Source: Methanolobus zinderi (lineage in GTDB: Archaea; Halobacteriota; Methanosarcinia; Methanosarcinales; Methanosarcinaceae). Taken from it: DNA of 64,000 nucleotides. Each line of letters opens with the position of its first letter. Position 1 is the first letter of the stretch. Under the pieces are notes generated by a model. That model did not search any database and had not been told where the DNA came from. It was given only the letters and a program-made list of their open reading frames with translations. The stretch covers positions 1,054,001 through 1,118,000 of the forward strand of contig NZ_CP058215.1 in NCBI RefSeq assembly GCF_013388255.1, given 5' to 3'. This document shows positions 17,860 through 26,523 of the stretch, piece after piece. Position numbers and translations under genes: made by a program.

Positions 17860-17915
17860 GTTTTTGCCAGTTTGTGATTTATTTCAGGGTCTGTTTAAAA
17901 GATAGCTACAGTAAA

Positions 17916-19568
17916 TTACGGGGATTGTACTGCAGATATTCCTTCGACAGAAATCGGCCTGATCTGTTTGTAATTTATGGCTTTCACAGGACATGCTCCA
18001 ACGCATCTCTTGCAGCTCATACCAAGACATAGATGTGCGGTGTAATCAACGTATATATCACCGTTTTTCGGAACTACCCGAAGTGCGTTCTCGGGACATT
18101 CACGCTCGCATATCCTGCACTGCATGCATCCTTTTGATTTTTCTTCTATGATCATGTCAAGGTCTTTTATGATGCTGATTCCTTCATATCCAGTGTCCTC
18201 GATATCCCTGCTAACTTTGCGTTCTATAAATGGCGGTTCTGTGATGTCCGGAAGACCCGGCATTCCATATGATTCAAGGAAGAAATTATACATTTCATCC
18301 TGCATTCCCTCGGTCCAGTAAGCAAGTTCGCATGCATAGATATTCTTGAATGTCTCGTTGGAAGCCAGCATTATATGGTCTGCCTTTATTCTCTCTGCGA
18401 GGTCCTCTATCTCTCTGAGCTCATACTTTCCGAGAATGATATCCCTGGCCAGTCCGAGGGAAGTGTTTCCAAACTGAACTATCTTCTTAGAGAATATCGG
18501 GGTAAGGCCGATCTTCCTCCCCTTTTCCGCATCAACGTAAGTACCAGATGCTCCTGACATATACATACATGTCAGATCTTCGTATTCTACACCTGATTCA
18601 ATTAACAATGTAAGGTGTGCAGCTCTGATGGCACCAATGGCTTTTCCTGCCTCTGCGATATCCCTGTTGGTCAGGCAGATATCTTCTCCGAGAATCAGTC
18701 TTCCGTTCGGTAACTCAGGCATTTGGCTGATAAGTCCCGTACTGACAGCCAGTGAAACTGCAGATATCACACCGGTTCCGGTGATACCGCGGGCTTTTAC
18801 ATCTCCCTTTTCTATGATGTCACCTGTTACCGGATCTATCAGATCACCTTTTCCGGCTCCCATATTCTCATCAAGAACGCTTATCCTCCAGTAACCATTT
18901 TCCTCATTGACATCGGAGATAGCACCCGGACTTGCAAGCATACCACATTTGATACCCTGTCCTTCAATGGCAGGCCCCGCTGCCGCACTGCAGGTAACTA
19001 TTCTGTCACCAACTTTCAGTGCCATTTCGGCGTTGGTACCGTAATCTGTAACAATGGAGACCTCTTCCTGCTCAATGAAGTCCGTCTTGACCATCATTGC
19101 AAGGGCATCTGCGCCGATTTCATGTTCGATCGACGGAAGTACAATGATCTCACACTCGTCCAGACCTGAATCAATGCCAAAGATCTCATAACCCTTGTAG
19201 ATCTCCAGTCCCCTTTTGACATTTTCAATTCCAAGCCTTTTCTGCATGTTCTTGCCTGCATATGCCAGGTCTCTTATCTCTATATTCTGGAAAAGGGAAA
19301 GCTGTATAGGGTTTCCGCATACGGCTATTTTGCTGATCATGCTGAGAGGAATATGTAGTTCATCAAACATCTTGCGGATAGTATGGGTGATTATCTCATG
19401 CACACTGTCCTCTCCCACCTGAATTGCAAAACCCAGATGATCGATCACATTTCCTCCGGGAAGAGGGTGCTTCATTGTCATTACTGTCTTGATAGCGTTT
19501 CCCGTTTCAAGTTTTAAAAGTTGCAGACGAAATCCACTTGTTCCCAGATCCAATGCAATTCCGTACAA
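17916..19568 (-). CDS. ramA: RamA-type reductive activator of corrinoid methyltransferase proteins
   Basis: This 550-residue protein has an ASKHA-like N-terminal part (MYGIALDLGTSGFRLQLLK, DYGTNAEMALKVGDRI, AGPAIEGQGI) and a C-terminal pair of [4Fe-4S] motifs (CMQCRICERECP and CLGMSCKRCVGACP). This is the layout of RamA, the ATP-dependent iron-sulfur protein that reduces inactive Co(II) corrinoid proteins to Co(I) for methyl transfer. The start codon is TTG at 19568, decided by GGAGG (complement of 19576-19580) seven bases upstream. The long leader ends in a control region shared with the corrinoid operon and the radical SAM operon, placing all three in one regulon. Confidence 0.92.
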   Translation of the reverse strand: MYGIALDLGTSGFRLQLLKLETGNAIKTVMTMKHPLPGGNVIDHLGFAIQVGEDSVHEIITHTIRKMFDELHIPLSMISKIAVCGNPIQLSLFQNIEIRDLAYAGKNMQKRLGIENVKRGLEIYKGYEIFGIDSGLDECEIIVLPSIEHEIGADALAMMVKTDFIEQEEVSIVTDYGTNAEMALKVGDRIVTCSAAAGPAIEGQGIKCGMLASPGAISDVNEENGYWRISVLDENMGAGKGDLIDPVTGDIIEKGDVKARGITGTGVISAVSLAVSTGLISQMPELPNGRLILGEDICLTNRDIAEAGKAIGAIRAAHLTLLIESGVEYEDLTCMYMSGASGTYVDAEKGRKIGLTPIFSKKIVQFGNTSLGLARDIILGKYELREIEDLAERIKADHIMLASNETFKNIYACELAYWTEGMQDEMYNFFLESYGMPGLPDITEPPFIERKVSRDIEDTGYEGISIIKDLDMIIEEKSKGCMQCRICERECPENALRVVPKNGDIYVDYTAHLCLGMSCKRCVGACPVKAINYKQIRPISVEGISAVQSP

Positions 19569-19848
19569 GTAATATCCTCCATAAGTTACGTGTAATTTAA
19601 TTATTGACGGCTGGCAAGCCTCGAATTATTCAATATATGAAATCTGTGGGATAAGTATAAATAACGAATTAGAACAAAAAATAAGAGGCGGCGATATAAT
19701 CGATACAGGTATCCAAAGTAATACAATTGATAAAACAATGCCTGGCAATAATAATAATGCAATTGATTAAATCGAAGCTATTTTTTTAGCCCGGGCAAGA
19801 AAAAATTAAATATTACTCAATTCCTGGCAAAAACTCAGAATGTACTTC

Positions 19849-19877
19849 GCAGGGTCGAGTTTGTGGAGAGACCCTGC
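19849..19877 (-). promoter_or_regulatory. Hairpin in the long ramA leader
   Basis: GCAGGGTC (19849-19856) pairs with GACCCTGC (19870-19877) over a 13-base loop. If transcription of ramA starts near 20030 (from the shared promoter box) this hairpin lies in a leader of about 450 bases. The rest of the 19569-20050 stretch is AT-rich with no convincing reading frame. Confidence 0.4.
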
Positions 19878-20050
19878 AAAGCAAAGTAGACCAATATGAA
19901 ATATGGCACAGAAATGATGAAAAATGTTATTTCTGAGAGTTGAATTGAATGTTGGAGGTAGGTTTTAGACCCATATCTGTGCAATCATATTCAGCATCTA
20001 CTTTTCCCCTGTCCCTAAGGCCAGAGGCAGTGGTCACTATTTGGTCAAAC

Positions 20051-20206
20051 CATATATAATAACCTGAGGTAATTTATCAATGGGTTTAATATTAGCAACT
20101 TGATGTATCAAAATCAAATTATGGATTTTGAGAAAAGGGAAAATAGAATCTTAAGCTTGCAGACAGACAAGGGCTGCAGAGTAATTAACGTCTTTGATTG
20201 TATCAA
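20051..20206 (-). promoter_or_regulatory. Shared control region, copy C (upstream of ramA)
   Basis: Reading leftward, it has a distal palindrome-like box (TTGATTGTATCAA on plus, 20194-20206), a middle half-site TTGCTAAT starting at 20098, and a proximal box TTGATAAATTACC starting at 20080. The proximal box runs into GTTATTATATAT as TATA box. The spacings from the proximal box (114 and 18 bases) are the same as in the copies before the corrinoid operon and the radical SAM operon, although the sequence between the boxes has diverged here. Confidence 0.75.
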
Positions 20207-20284
20207 GAGTATGAATCAGTCAATGAACAATTTATCGCTTATCTATAATCTATATAGTATATGGAAGAACAGGTATAAAAATAT

Positions 20285-21067
20285 TTATTGTACCTCTTCA
20301 GAAAACTCTTTATAATGCATGAAGAATTCACGACCCCATTCGCGTGCACTTTCTTCAAAGCTGATTACTTTTTTATGATCAAAGAATCCCTTTTTGTTGA
20401 AAAAAGAGAGCAATAGAAGATTGTCTGTGACAGATATTGCGCCAGGTGTAATTATGTTTTCATCACAAATGTACAAATGTGAATTTTGTGATTCCAGGAT
20501 TGCGTTGTATTGTTCAGTATATTCATCCCTTAAGCGCTCGTAGACAGGTTTTGTCAGTATAAGATTGTAATTAACTTCCTTTTTAGCCAGTTCCGAATAG
20601 TTATTCGGGCAGGTAGGACAGAAATATGAATAAAACGTACACACATTCTTTGTTTGCTTGAGACTTGTAAGTAGTTCTTTCGGTGGCTCGAAGAGATGGT
20701 TAAGATCAGGTTCGTGTATAATTACTTCTCCCAGATCACCTATTCTGTCCAGCAGATTTTCAGGTACCGCGGCAAGGTCCCTGCTGTCCCAGAACTCTTT
20801 GTTTCCCTCGACTACATTTAATGTTTCGATCAGAGGTTTTATTTTTTTCAAAACTATCTGGCCTATATAGGTCAGCCTGTACTCGTCATCCTCCTGTTCG
20901 ATCAGACCCTGCTCAAGAAGTATTTTTACCTGGGCCATTATCGCACTTGTAGTACCGTTGATAGACTGCTTTATTTCATCAATTGTTGCCGGCCCGTTCA
21001 GTAACATAATAAGGGTATTTTTCCTTTTTTCCGACAGGAATACAGTGCTAATCAATTCGGTTTTCAT
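20285..21067 (-). CDS. Msr-type winged-helix regulator with FilR1 (DUF1724) domain, copy 1
   Basis: The protein has an N-terminal winged helix (ISTVFLSEKRKNTLIML...LLEQGLIEQEDDEYRLT) and a C-terminal FilR1/DUF1724 domain with the conserved FYSYFCPTCPNNYSELAKKE segment. Regulators of this type (Msr) control methanol, methylsulfide and methylamine methyltransferase genes in Methanosarcina. ATG at 21067 follows GTGATC by five bases and matches the start of the paralog at 37161; an earlier ATG at 21103 has no ribosome site. It is a close paralog of the regulator at 36376-37161, and the two bracket the methyl-transfer island. Confidence 0.88.
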   Translation of the reverse strand: MKTELISTVFLSEKRKNTLIMLLNGPATIDEIKQSINGTTSAIMAQVKILLEQGLIEQEDDEYRLTYIGQIVLKKIKPLIETLNVVEGNKEFWDSRDLAAVPENLLDRIGDLGEVIIHEPDLNHLFEPPKELLTSLKQTKNVCTFYSYFCPTCPNNYSELAKKEVNYNLILTKPVYERLRDEYTEQYNAILESQNSHLYICDENIITPGAISVTDNLLLLSFFNKKGFFDHKKVISFEESAREWGREFFMHYKEFSEEVQ

Positions 21068-21183
21068 GGTAGGATCACTTACCTTCTCCTTGATACTATT
21101 CATTTGTTTTTACTGATGAACCAATTGTGTCTCACAGTCTGCATTGAATTTCTATCATTGCAAAATCCATGAGAACTGTAATA

Positions 21184-21525
21184 TTATTGTCCGGGTCTTT
21201 CCCCGAAAGTATCATGGTACCTTTTAACAATGGATTCAATGTAATTGGATGTTGTCCTGGTAGCCCTTTTGGACATATGGTTCCTTAAAGGGAATTCGGT
21301 ATGACAGTGTGTGCATCTGGCAAGTTCACATCCCCTGACCAAACTCGGACATCCTGCACAAAGTTTTGCTCTTGAATAGAACAGATTAAAAGATCTGCCA
21401 CATTCCGGGCAAAGCAGCACTTTATTTGCATCATAAAAGCTCTTGTTCACCCCTCTACGTTGAAGCTCAGAAGAATACCTCTCATTGCGTGTTAGATCAT
21501 CAACATATCTTTTTTCATATGACAT
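21184..21525 (-). CDS. Small zinc-ribbon protein
   Basis: This 113-residue protein has CPECGRSF, CAGCPSLVRGCELARC and CTHCHTEF, enough cysteines for two or three zinc sites, then a basic helix (NHMSKRATRTTSNYIESIVKRYHDTF). GGTGA precedes the ATG. It resembles small methanogen proteins encoded beside methylamine genes, but I do not recognise a characterised family. It lies between msr-type regulator 1 and the flavoenzyme, leftward. A DNA- or RNA-binding role is possible from the basic tail. Confidence 0.7.
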   Translation of the reverse strand: MSYEKRYVDDLTRNERYSSELQRRGVNKSFYDANKVLLCPECGRSFNLFYSRAKLCAGCPSLVRGCELARCTHCHTEFPLRNHMSKRATRTTSNYIESIVKRYHDTFGERPGQ

Positions 21526-21642
21526 ATCTGTTCACCTTTCTGACTACTGATATTAGGTTTAGGTTTGGGTATATATATAACGAATTATTGTGAGAAATCA
21601 ACAAATAAAAGGAAATCTTCGGCTGGAAGAAAAACAATGGCT

Positions 21643-21655
21643 TTGATATTATCAA
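21643..21655. promoter_or_regulatory. Extra copy of the TTGAT-type palindrome
   Basis: TTGATATTATCAA, flanked by GGCT and TGC, matches the distal box of the shared control regions (GCTTTTGATATAATCAATGC in copy B). It lies between the zinc-ribbon gene (leftward) and the flavoenzyme gene (rightward). No proximal box at 114 bases is seen on either side, only a loosely similar TTGAT...TATATATA stretch on the minus strand at 21570-21601. Confidence 0.4.
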
Positions 21656-21824
21656 TGCTATCTATCCAGAGCCAGGCTTAGATATAACTGTCTAATGTGT
21701 TCATATTCCTTTTCAGAAAAGACAGGAAAATCTGTACTCAAAAATGATCTTCTACCTGCAATCTTCTTCTTTTCCGCGGGTATGATCAATGCAATATGTA
21801 CAGTATAATTATAGTCGAGGGACA

Positions 21825-23993
21825 ATGGCATTTGAAAAATTGTTCGAACAGGACCACATTGGCGACTGCAAACTGAAAAACAGGATCATCATGGCTCCTG
21901 TTGGCAACATTAATATGGCTGATCCTTCCGGTCGTCCCATGAATAAGATGATCGATTATTTCATTGAGAGAGCAAAGGGTGGCACAGGTCTTCTGATAAC
22001 CGGTCTGGTGCCTGTTTCTTATGGTATCGATCCTACAATATCAGAGGAAAATGGTACAACTTATTTTCCCCGCATAGACGGCTCCTCAAGAACCCGTCTC
22101 AGTGGCTGGAGAGATCTGACAGCCGGGGTCAAACCCTATGGCTCAAAGATATTCATCCAGTTATCAGCTGGTCTCGGGAGGGTGGGATCTCCTGAGCCTG
22201 CTTTGAAAGGAAAGATTCTGAGATCATCTTCATGGAACAGTAATTTCTACATTCCTCAGGTTCCTCATTTGCCCCTTTCAGACCGCAAGATAAAGAAGAT
22301 CGTAAAGATGCTCGGACAGAGTGCAGCCAATGCAAAGTTATCCGGTTTTGATGGCATCCACTTGCACGGTCATGAAGGATACCTTATGGATCAGCTTACT
22401 TCTGCACCCTGGAATAGGAGAAGATTTGGCAGATACAAAAATAAGTTCCAGTTCGGGATCGATGTTGTCAGGGAAATTAAAAAACGCTGTGGAGAAGATT
22501 TTCCCGTTATATACAGGCTTGACCTGACCCAGGCACTGCAGGAAAGTTACGGGGAAACCATATTTAAAAAACAGTTTCGTGGAAAAGAGAGGACCATTGA
22601 AGAAGGCTTACGGTTCTGCACTGCTCTGTACGAGGCTGGCGTGGATGCATTTGATGTTGACAAAGGCTGTTACGATAACTGGTTCTGGCCACACCCTCCG
22701 TCTTATTTCGATGATGCTGTCTATGTCAGGGAAATTGCCGGTAGATTGAAGGACCATTTCAGGGAGAATGATATACCTGCAAAGGTAATAGCTGTCGGTA
22801 AACTTGGAAAACCAGAGGTTGCCGAAGAAGTGCTTGGAAACGGCTGGGCTGATTTTGTAATGCTTGGAAGGCCCCTGTTAGCCGATCCTTACTGGCCGGC
22901 GAAGGTCAAGGAAAACAGAAGCCTGGAAATAATCCATTGTATTGGTGATCATGAAGGCTGTATAGAATCCTTCAAGAAAGGGGGTCATCCATGCTGCTCG
23001 GTGAACCCTTACACAGGCTTTGAGGATACTAAAAGACTGGTCCGCTCAGATAAAATAAAGAAAGTCGCCATAGTTGGTGCGGGTCCCGCAGGCTGTGAAG
23101 CAGCAATCACGGCACACAAAAGAGGCCACCATGTAACCCTTTTTGAGAAAACGGACCGGATTGGCGGACAACTATGTCTTGCTGCTAAAATGGCAATAAA
23201 GCATGATGTTGAAAGATATCTGGATAATTTCCGCCACAGGCTTACTATTCTTCAAAGTGAAGGTCTGAAAATCGAGTTTAATAAGACCATAGGGATGGAT
23301 GATATCAAAGACAGTTTTGATGTGATCATCTGCTCCAACGGACTCAAAACCGATATGCCTGCCATAAAAGGCCTGGACAGGATCAGGCACGCTGAAGCAA
23401 GGGAGTTCCTGCAAAAGGATATGCAAGTACCGGAGGACTGCGAAAATATCCTTGTGGTCGGGGGTGGAACACTGGGTTGCGAGATTGCCTATACCCTGGC
23501 ATATGAAAAGGGACTCAATGTGACGCTGGTGGGAAGGAATAAGGAACTGATGCCTGAAAGTGTACTTGCCAACAGGGCCCAGATGCTCTGGATGATGATG
23601 GGAAGAGGCTCCCCCTCGGGAAAGAGAGCAGATTCATTGAAAAAACCTGTCATGGTCTACAACGCCTCAAAAGTAGTGGCTTTTACTGAAGGAAAAGCTC
23701 GTTTGCTGGCCAACAGGAACAGAAAAGACCCCTTTACTCCCTGGAGGGACCTGATCCCGGAGAATGTGAATAATCCTTTTGAAAAGAAGCTCGATCCTGA
23801 TAATGTGGAAGAAATAACGATTGATGCTGATCTTGTTATTTTTGCCGTGGGCGGGCAGGCGGATGATACACTATATTATACGTTGCTGGAGTCAAAGGCT
23901 GCAAAAGAGATTTACTGTGTGGGTGATGCCAGTAATCCTGGCAGGGTCTGGGAAGCGATAAATAGTGCGAATGAAATAGCAAGGAATATCTGA
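21825..23993 (+). CDS. TMADH/2,4-dienoyl-CoA-reductase-type flavin and iron-sulfur oxidoreductase
   Basis: This 722-residue protein has an N-terminal FMN TIM barrel of the old yellow enzyme family (PVGNINMADPSGRP, IHLHGHEGYLMDQL, MLGRPLLADPYWP), a cysteine segment for a [4Fe-4S] cluster, and a C-terminal FAD/NAD part (VAIVGAGPAGCEAA, NILVVGGGTLGCEIAYTLA). In the cluster motif the second Cys of the usual CxxC is Asp (CIGDHEGC), with CC later. ATG at 21825, three bases after GAGGG, is preferred to 21789. Homologs oxidise trimethylamine or reduce dienoyl thioesters. Its place between ramA/msr and the corrinoid operon suggests C1-amine or related chemistry, by inference. Confidence 0.82.
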   Translation: MAFEKLFEQDHIGDCKLKNRIIMAPVGNINMADPSGRPMNKMIDYFIERAKGGTGLLITGLVPVSYGIDPTISEENGTTYFPRIDGSSRTRLSGWRDLTAGVKPYGSKIFIQLSAGLGRVGSPEPALKGKILRSSSWNSNFYIPQVPHLPLSDRKIKKIVKMLGQSAANAKLSGFDGIHLHGHEGYLMDQLTSAPWNRRRFGRYKNKFQFGIDVVREIKKRCGEDFPVIYRLDLTQALQESYGETIFKKQFRGKERTIEEGLRFCTALYEAGVDAFDVDKGCYDNWFWPHPPSYFDDAVYVREIAGRLKDHFRENDIPAKVIAVGKLGKPEVAEEVLGNGWADFVMLGRPLLADPYWPAKVKENRSLEIIHCIGDHEGCIESFKKGGHPCCSVNPYTGFEDTKRLVRSDKIKKVAIVGAGPAGCEAAITAHKRGHHVTLFEKTDRIGGQLCLAAKMAIKHDVERYLDNFRHRLTILQSEGLKIEFNKTIGMDDIKDSFDVIICSNGLKTDMPAIKGLDRIRHAEAREFLQKDMQVPEDCENILVVGGGTLGCEIAYTLAYEKGLNVTLVGRNKELMPESVLANRAQMLWMMMGRGSPSGKRADSLKKPVMVYNASKVVAFTEGKARLLANRNRKDPFTPWRDLIPENVNNPFEKKLDPDNVEEITIDADLVIFAVGGQADDTLYYTLLESKAAKEIYCVGDASNPGRVWEAINSANEIARNI

Positions 23994-24056
23994 TCCGCCC
24001 ATTTTCGGCAGGATACAGCAACGATTCTTTTCTCTATCCTGCTGAAATTCAAGCTT

Positions 24057-24213
24057 TTGATATAATCAAAGCCTTTCTTTTTCTCTTTACCGGAGTTTTC
24101 CCGCAGGCCATAAATCCGGAATATCTGATTTTCAATATCCATATTCTGAACAGGGAATATCTTATTGATAATATGTGTACCATTGATTAATTACCATAAG
24201 TTATTATTTATAT
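24057..24213 (+). promoter_or_regulatory. Shared control region, copy A (upstream of the corrinoid operon)
   Basis: Distal box TTGATATAATCAA (24057-24069), middle half-site TTGATAAT (24165-24172) and proximal box TTGATTAATTACC from 24183, running into AAGTTATTATTTATA as TATA element. The predicted transcript starts near 24237, leaving a leader of about 125 bases. The sequence between the boxes is clearly related to copy B before the UroD-type gene (shared CTTTACC, GAGTTTTCC and TAAATCC segments). Confidence 0.8.
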
Positions 24214-24362
24214 TCATATCAGGTAATGGTAAATTGTCAATCATTGCAGATATCCAGATCTGTTCAGTTGACTAAAAAAATCACAGTCGGACCAACGGGA
24301 AAGAATGCAGGAAACGAAAATTAAGTTCTTGAACGTTGCTAACAAAAACTAGGAGGCATTCT

Positions 24363-25028
24363 ATGGAAGAAAATGAGATCATCAAAGGACTGACAGAAGC
24401 AGTAGTTAACGGAAAGAAAGACGATGCAGCGGAATTATCACAAAAGGCGCTGGACGAGGGTGTTGACCCGTATATCGCTGTAATAGACGGTCTTGCAAAG
24501 GGTATGGAGATCATGAGTGAAAGATACGAACAGAAGAAGGCATTCATGCCACATCTCCTGATGGCTTCCAATGCGATGTATGGAGGAATGGACGTACTTA
24601 TCCCTCATATCAAGACAGAAGGCTCCGGTAAGAGGAAGGTCCTGGTAATCGGTAGTGCAGAAGGAGATGTACACGACATAGGCAAGAACCTTGTCAAGAC
24701 CATGATGAGTGCTGTAGGATTTGAAGCTATAGACCTTGGTAAAGACGTACCTATCGAGACTTTTGTAAACGCAGTTGCTGAGAACAAGGCGGATGTCGTA
24801 TCAGTTAGTACACTTATGACATCAACAATGGACAACATGGCAAGTGTTGTAAGCGGTATCCAGAGCAAGGGAATCAGGGACAAGGTCAAGGTCATTGTCG
24901 GTGGAGCACCAATAACTGCAGACTTTGCAGAAGAGATCGGAGCAGATGCAACAAAGACCGATGCCATGGAAGCTGCAAGATGGGCAAAGGAAGCTGCTGA
25001 AACGCTTGATGCCGGCAGATGGGATTAA
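24363..25028 (+). CDS. Methyltransferase cognate corrinoid protein (MtbC/MttC/MtaC family)
   Basis: This 221-residue protein has the helical cap domain (residues about 1-88) and the B12-binding Rossmann domain with the base-off ligand motif GDVHDIGKN (Asp102, His104, Gly107), SVSTLMTST and VIVGGAPIT. Such proteins carry the methyl group on cobalt between a substrate-specific methyltransferase and a CoM methyltransferase. AGGAGG lies seven bases before the ATG. No substrate methyltransferase (MtmB, MtbB, MttB or MtaB) is adjacent, which is unusual; the next gene is the CoM methyltransferase. The native substrate is therefore open. Confidence 0.93.
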   Translation: MEENEIIKGLTEAVVNGKKDDAAELSQKALDEGVDPYIAVIDGLAKGMEIMSERYEQKKAFMPHLLMASNAMYGGMDVLIPHIKTEGSGKRKVLVIGSAEGDVHDIGKNLVKTMMSAVGFEAIDLGKDVPIETFVNAVAENKADVVSVSTLMTSTMDNMASVVSGIQSKGIRDKVKVIVGGAPITADFAEEIGADATKTDAMEAARWAKEAAETLDAGRWD

Positions 25029-25047
25029 TTAAAATGAAGATCTGCTG

Positions 25048-25203
25048 AAGACCCGTTATATGGATCACTGCTGTTCGTGCCATCATAGAAACCCGTCCAG
25101 CAGTAAGAACAGCAGTTATAACGGGTCTTTTGCAGAACTGGTGACCGGGACCACCTCAGATCAACAGGGAGGAATCTGAACTGTCACCCCGGTCCCGGTC
25201 ACC
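25048..25203 (+). ncRNA. Two large hairpins between the corrinoid protein and methyltransferase genes
   Basis: Hairpin 1: AAGACCCGTTATA (25048-25060) pairs with TATAACGGGTCTT (25117-25129), and directly inside ACTGCTGTTC (25067-25076) pairs with GAACAGCAGT (25107-25116), a composite 23-base-pair stem with one bulge. Hairpin 2: GGTGACCGGGACC (25140-25152) pairs with GGTCCCGGTCACC (25191-25203), with TCAGAT/ATCTGA inside. Such elements inside an operon may control processing, stability or readthrough of the two-gene transcript. The family is not known to me. Confidence 0.6.
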
Positions 25204-25253
25204 TTATATCACCTTTATCAAAAAAATTTAATTTATTGCAGGAGTTCACTTCA

Positions 25254-26273
25254 ATGGATGAATATACACCTAAAGAGAGACTGGCACGTGCATTAAAAGG
25301 AGAGTCAGTTGACAGAATGCCAGCAATCTCAGTTACGCAGACAGGAACTGTTGAACAGATGGAAGCCTGTGGTGCATTCTGGCCGGAAGCAAACGATGAC
25401 GCAGAAACCATGGCAAAGCTTGCCGAAGCAGGCCACACCGTTGTTGGCTTTGAAGCGGTACGCGTACCATTCGATATCAGTGCGGAAGCTGAATTTTTCG
25501 GATGTGGCATCAAGGAAGGCACAAAAGAACAACAGCCATCAGTCAGCAGTCATTGTGTAAAGGATATTTCCGATGTTGAGAAACTTAAGGACTTTGACCT
25601 GAGTGAGGGCAGAGTAGCCAAGGTATGCGATTCTATAAAGATCCTTGCAGACAAGTACGGAGACGAACTTCCTATCATGGCAAGTATGCTTGGTCCTTTC
25701 TCCCTCGCGCAGCACATGAACGGTGATGACTGGTTCATGGCGATCATGACAGACGAGGAATTCGCAACTGCACTTATGGACCTTGCAACGGAGTTCAATG
25801 TCCGGTACGCAAAAAAGATGGCCGAGAACGGTGCAGACACAATGGTCATCATCGATCCCACAGCAAGTGCAATGCTCATTGGTGACGAGTACTACAAACA
25901 GTATGTTGTTCCGGCACACAAGAAAATAGTCGACGCAATGCACGAGGTCGATGTACCTGTCGTACTGCACATCTGCGGTGATACGACAATGAGCCTTGAA
26001 CTTATGGAATCATCCGGTGTCGATGCGATCAGTGTAGACCAGAGTGTAGATGTAGCAACTGCAAAGGGCAAGGTTAACAACGCAGTTATCATCGGAAATC
26101 TGGATCCTGTTGCAACACTCTGGAAGGGAACCCCTGAATCCATCAAAGAAGCCTCACAGAAGGCCCTTGATGCAGGTGCTGACCTTCTTGCACCGGGATG
26201 CGGTATAGTCAGCAAGACACCAAATGCCAATCTTCAGGCAATGGTGGAGATGGCAAAGAGCCACAAATATTAA
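25254..26273 (+). CDS. Methylcobamide:coenzyme M methyltransferase (MtbA/MtaA family)
   Basis: This 339-residue UroD-fold protein has the zinc site of MtbA/MtaA: His239 and Cys241 in LHICGD, and Cys316 in APGCGI. It moves the methyl group from the corrinoid protein to coenzyme M, giving methyl-CoM for methanogenesis. The length is exactly that of MtbA/MtaA. GCAGGAG (25238-25244) precedes the ATG. I cannot tell whether it is of the methylamine (MtbA), methanol (MtaA) or methylsulfide type. It is the second gene of the corrinoid operon, after two long hairpins. Confidence 0.9.
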   Translation: MDEYTPKERLARALKGESVDRMPAISVTQTGTVEQMEACGAFWPEANDDAETMAKLAEAGHTVVGFEAVRVPFDISAEAEFFGCGIKEGTKEQQPSVSSHCVKDISDVEKLKDFDLSEGRVAKVCDSIKILADKYGDELPIMASMLGPFSLAQHMNGDDWFMAIMTDEEFATALMDLATEFNVRYAKKMAENGADTMVIIDPTASAMLIGDEYYKQYVVPAHKKIVDAMHEVDVPVVLHICGDTTMSLELMESSGVDAISVDQSVDVATAKGKVNNAVIIGNLDPVATLWKGTPESIKEASQKALDAGADLLAPGCGIVSKTPNANLQAMVEMAKSHKY

Positions 26274-26283
26274 ATTCAAAGAT

Positions 26284-26401
26284 AATTTCTCCAGATAGTT
26301 ATCTTTCATGTTCAGATCACCTTCTGTCGGAGAAATTAATACTTTGGTATGGTGGAACCTGGATAACTAGATACAGGTTTTATCTGGAAATCTACCTCCA
26401 C
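26284..26401 (+). other. Structured 3' region of the methyltransferase transcript
   Basis: AATTTCTCC (26284-26292) pairs with GGAGAAATT (26329-26337), with AGATA/TATCT inside. Then GTGGA (26352-26356) can pair with TCCAC (26397-26401), enclosing ACCTG/CAGGT. No reading frame is convincing here. Confidence 0.4.
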
Positions 26402-26410
26402 ACTTCCCTA

Positions 26411-26431
26411 GCCAGTGAATATTTCACTGGC
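26411..26431 (+). terminator. Terminator of the corrinoid/methyltransferase operon
   Basis: GCCAGTGAA (26411-26419) and TTCACTGGC (26423-26431) form a perfect nine-base stem over TAT, followed by ACTTTTTATTTTTT. This closes the corrinoid protein/methyltransferase unit. Confidence 0.7.
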
Positions 26432-26523
26432 ACTTTTTATTTTTTGAGGCAAGCTCCGTAGAACCCTGAAATAGTGATCCGGTCTGCAAATTCAACCTGC
26501 AAAAATGAGAATAAAGTGATAAC

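Noticed and set aside
25236-25970. Long antisense frames over the methyltransferase gene
   Set aside because: They lie in the shadow of a gene with clear zinc ligands and codon bias, and the encoded sequences show no family resemblance.
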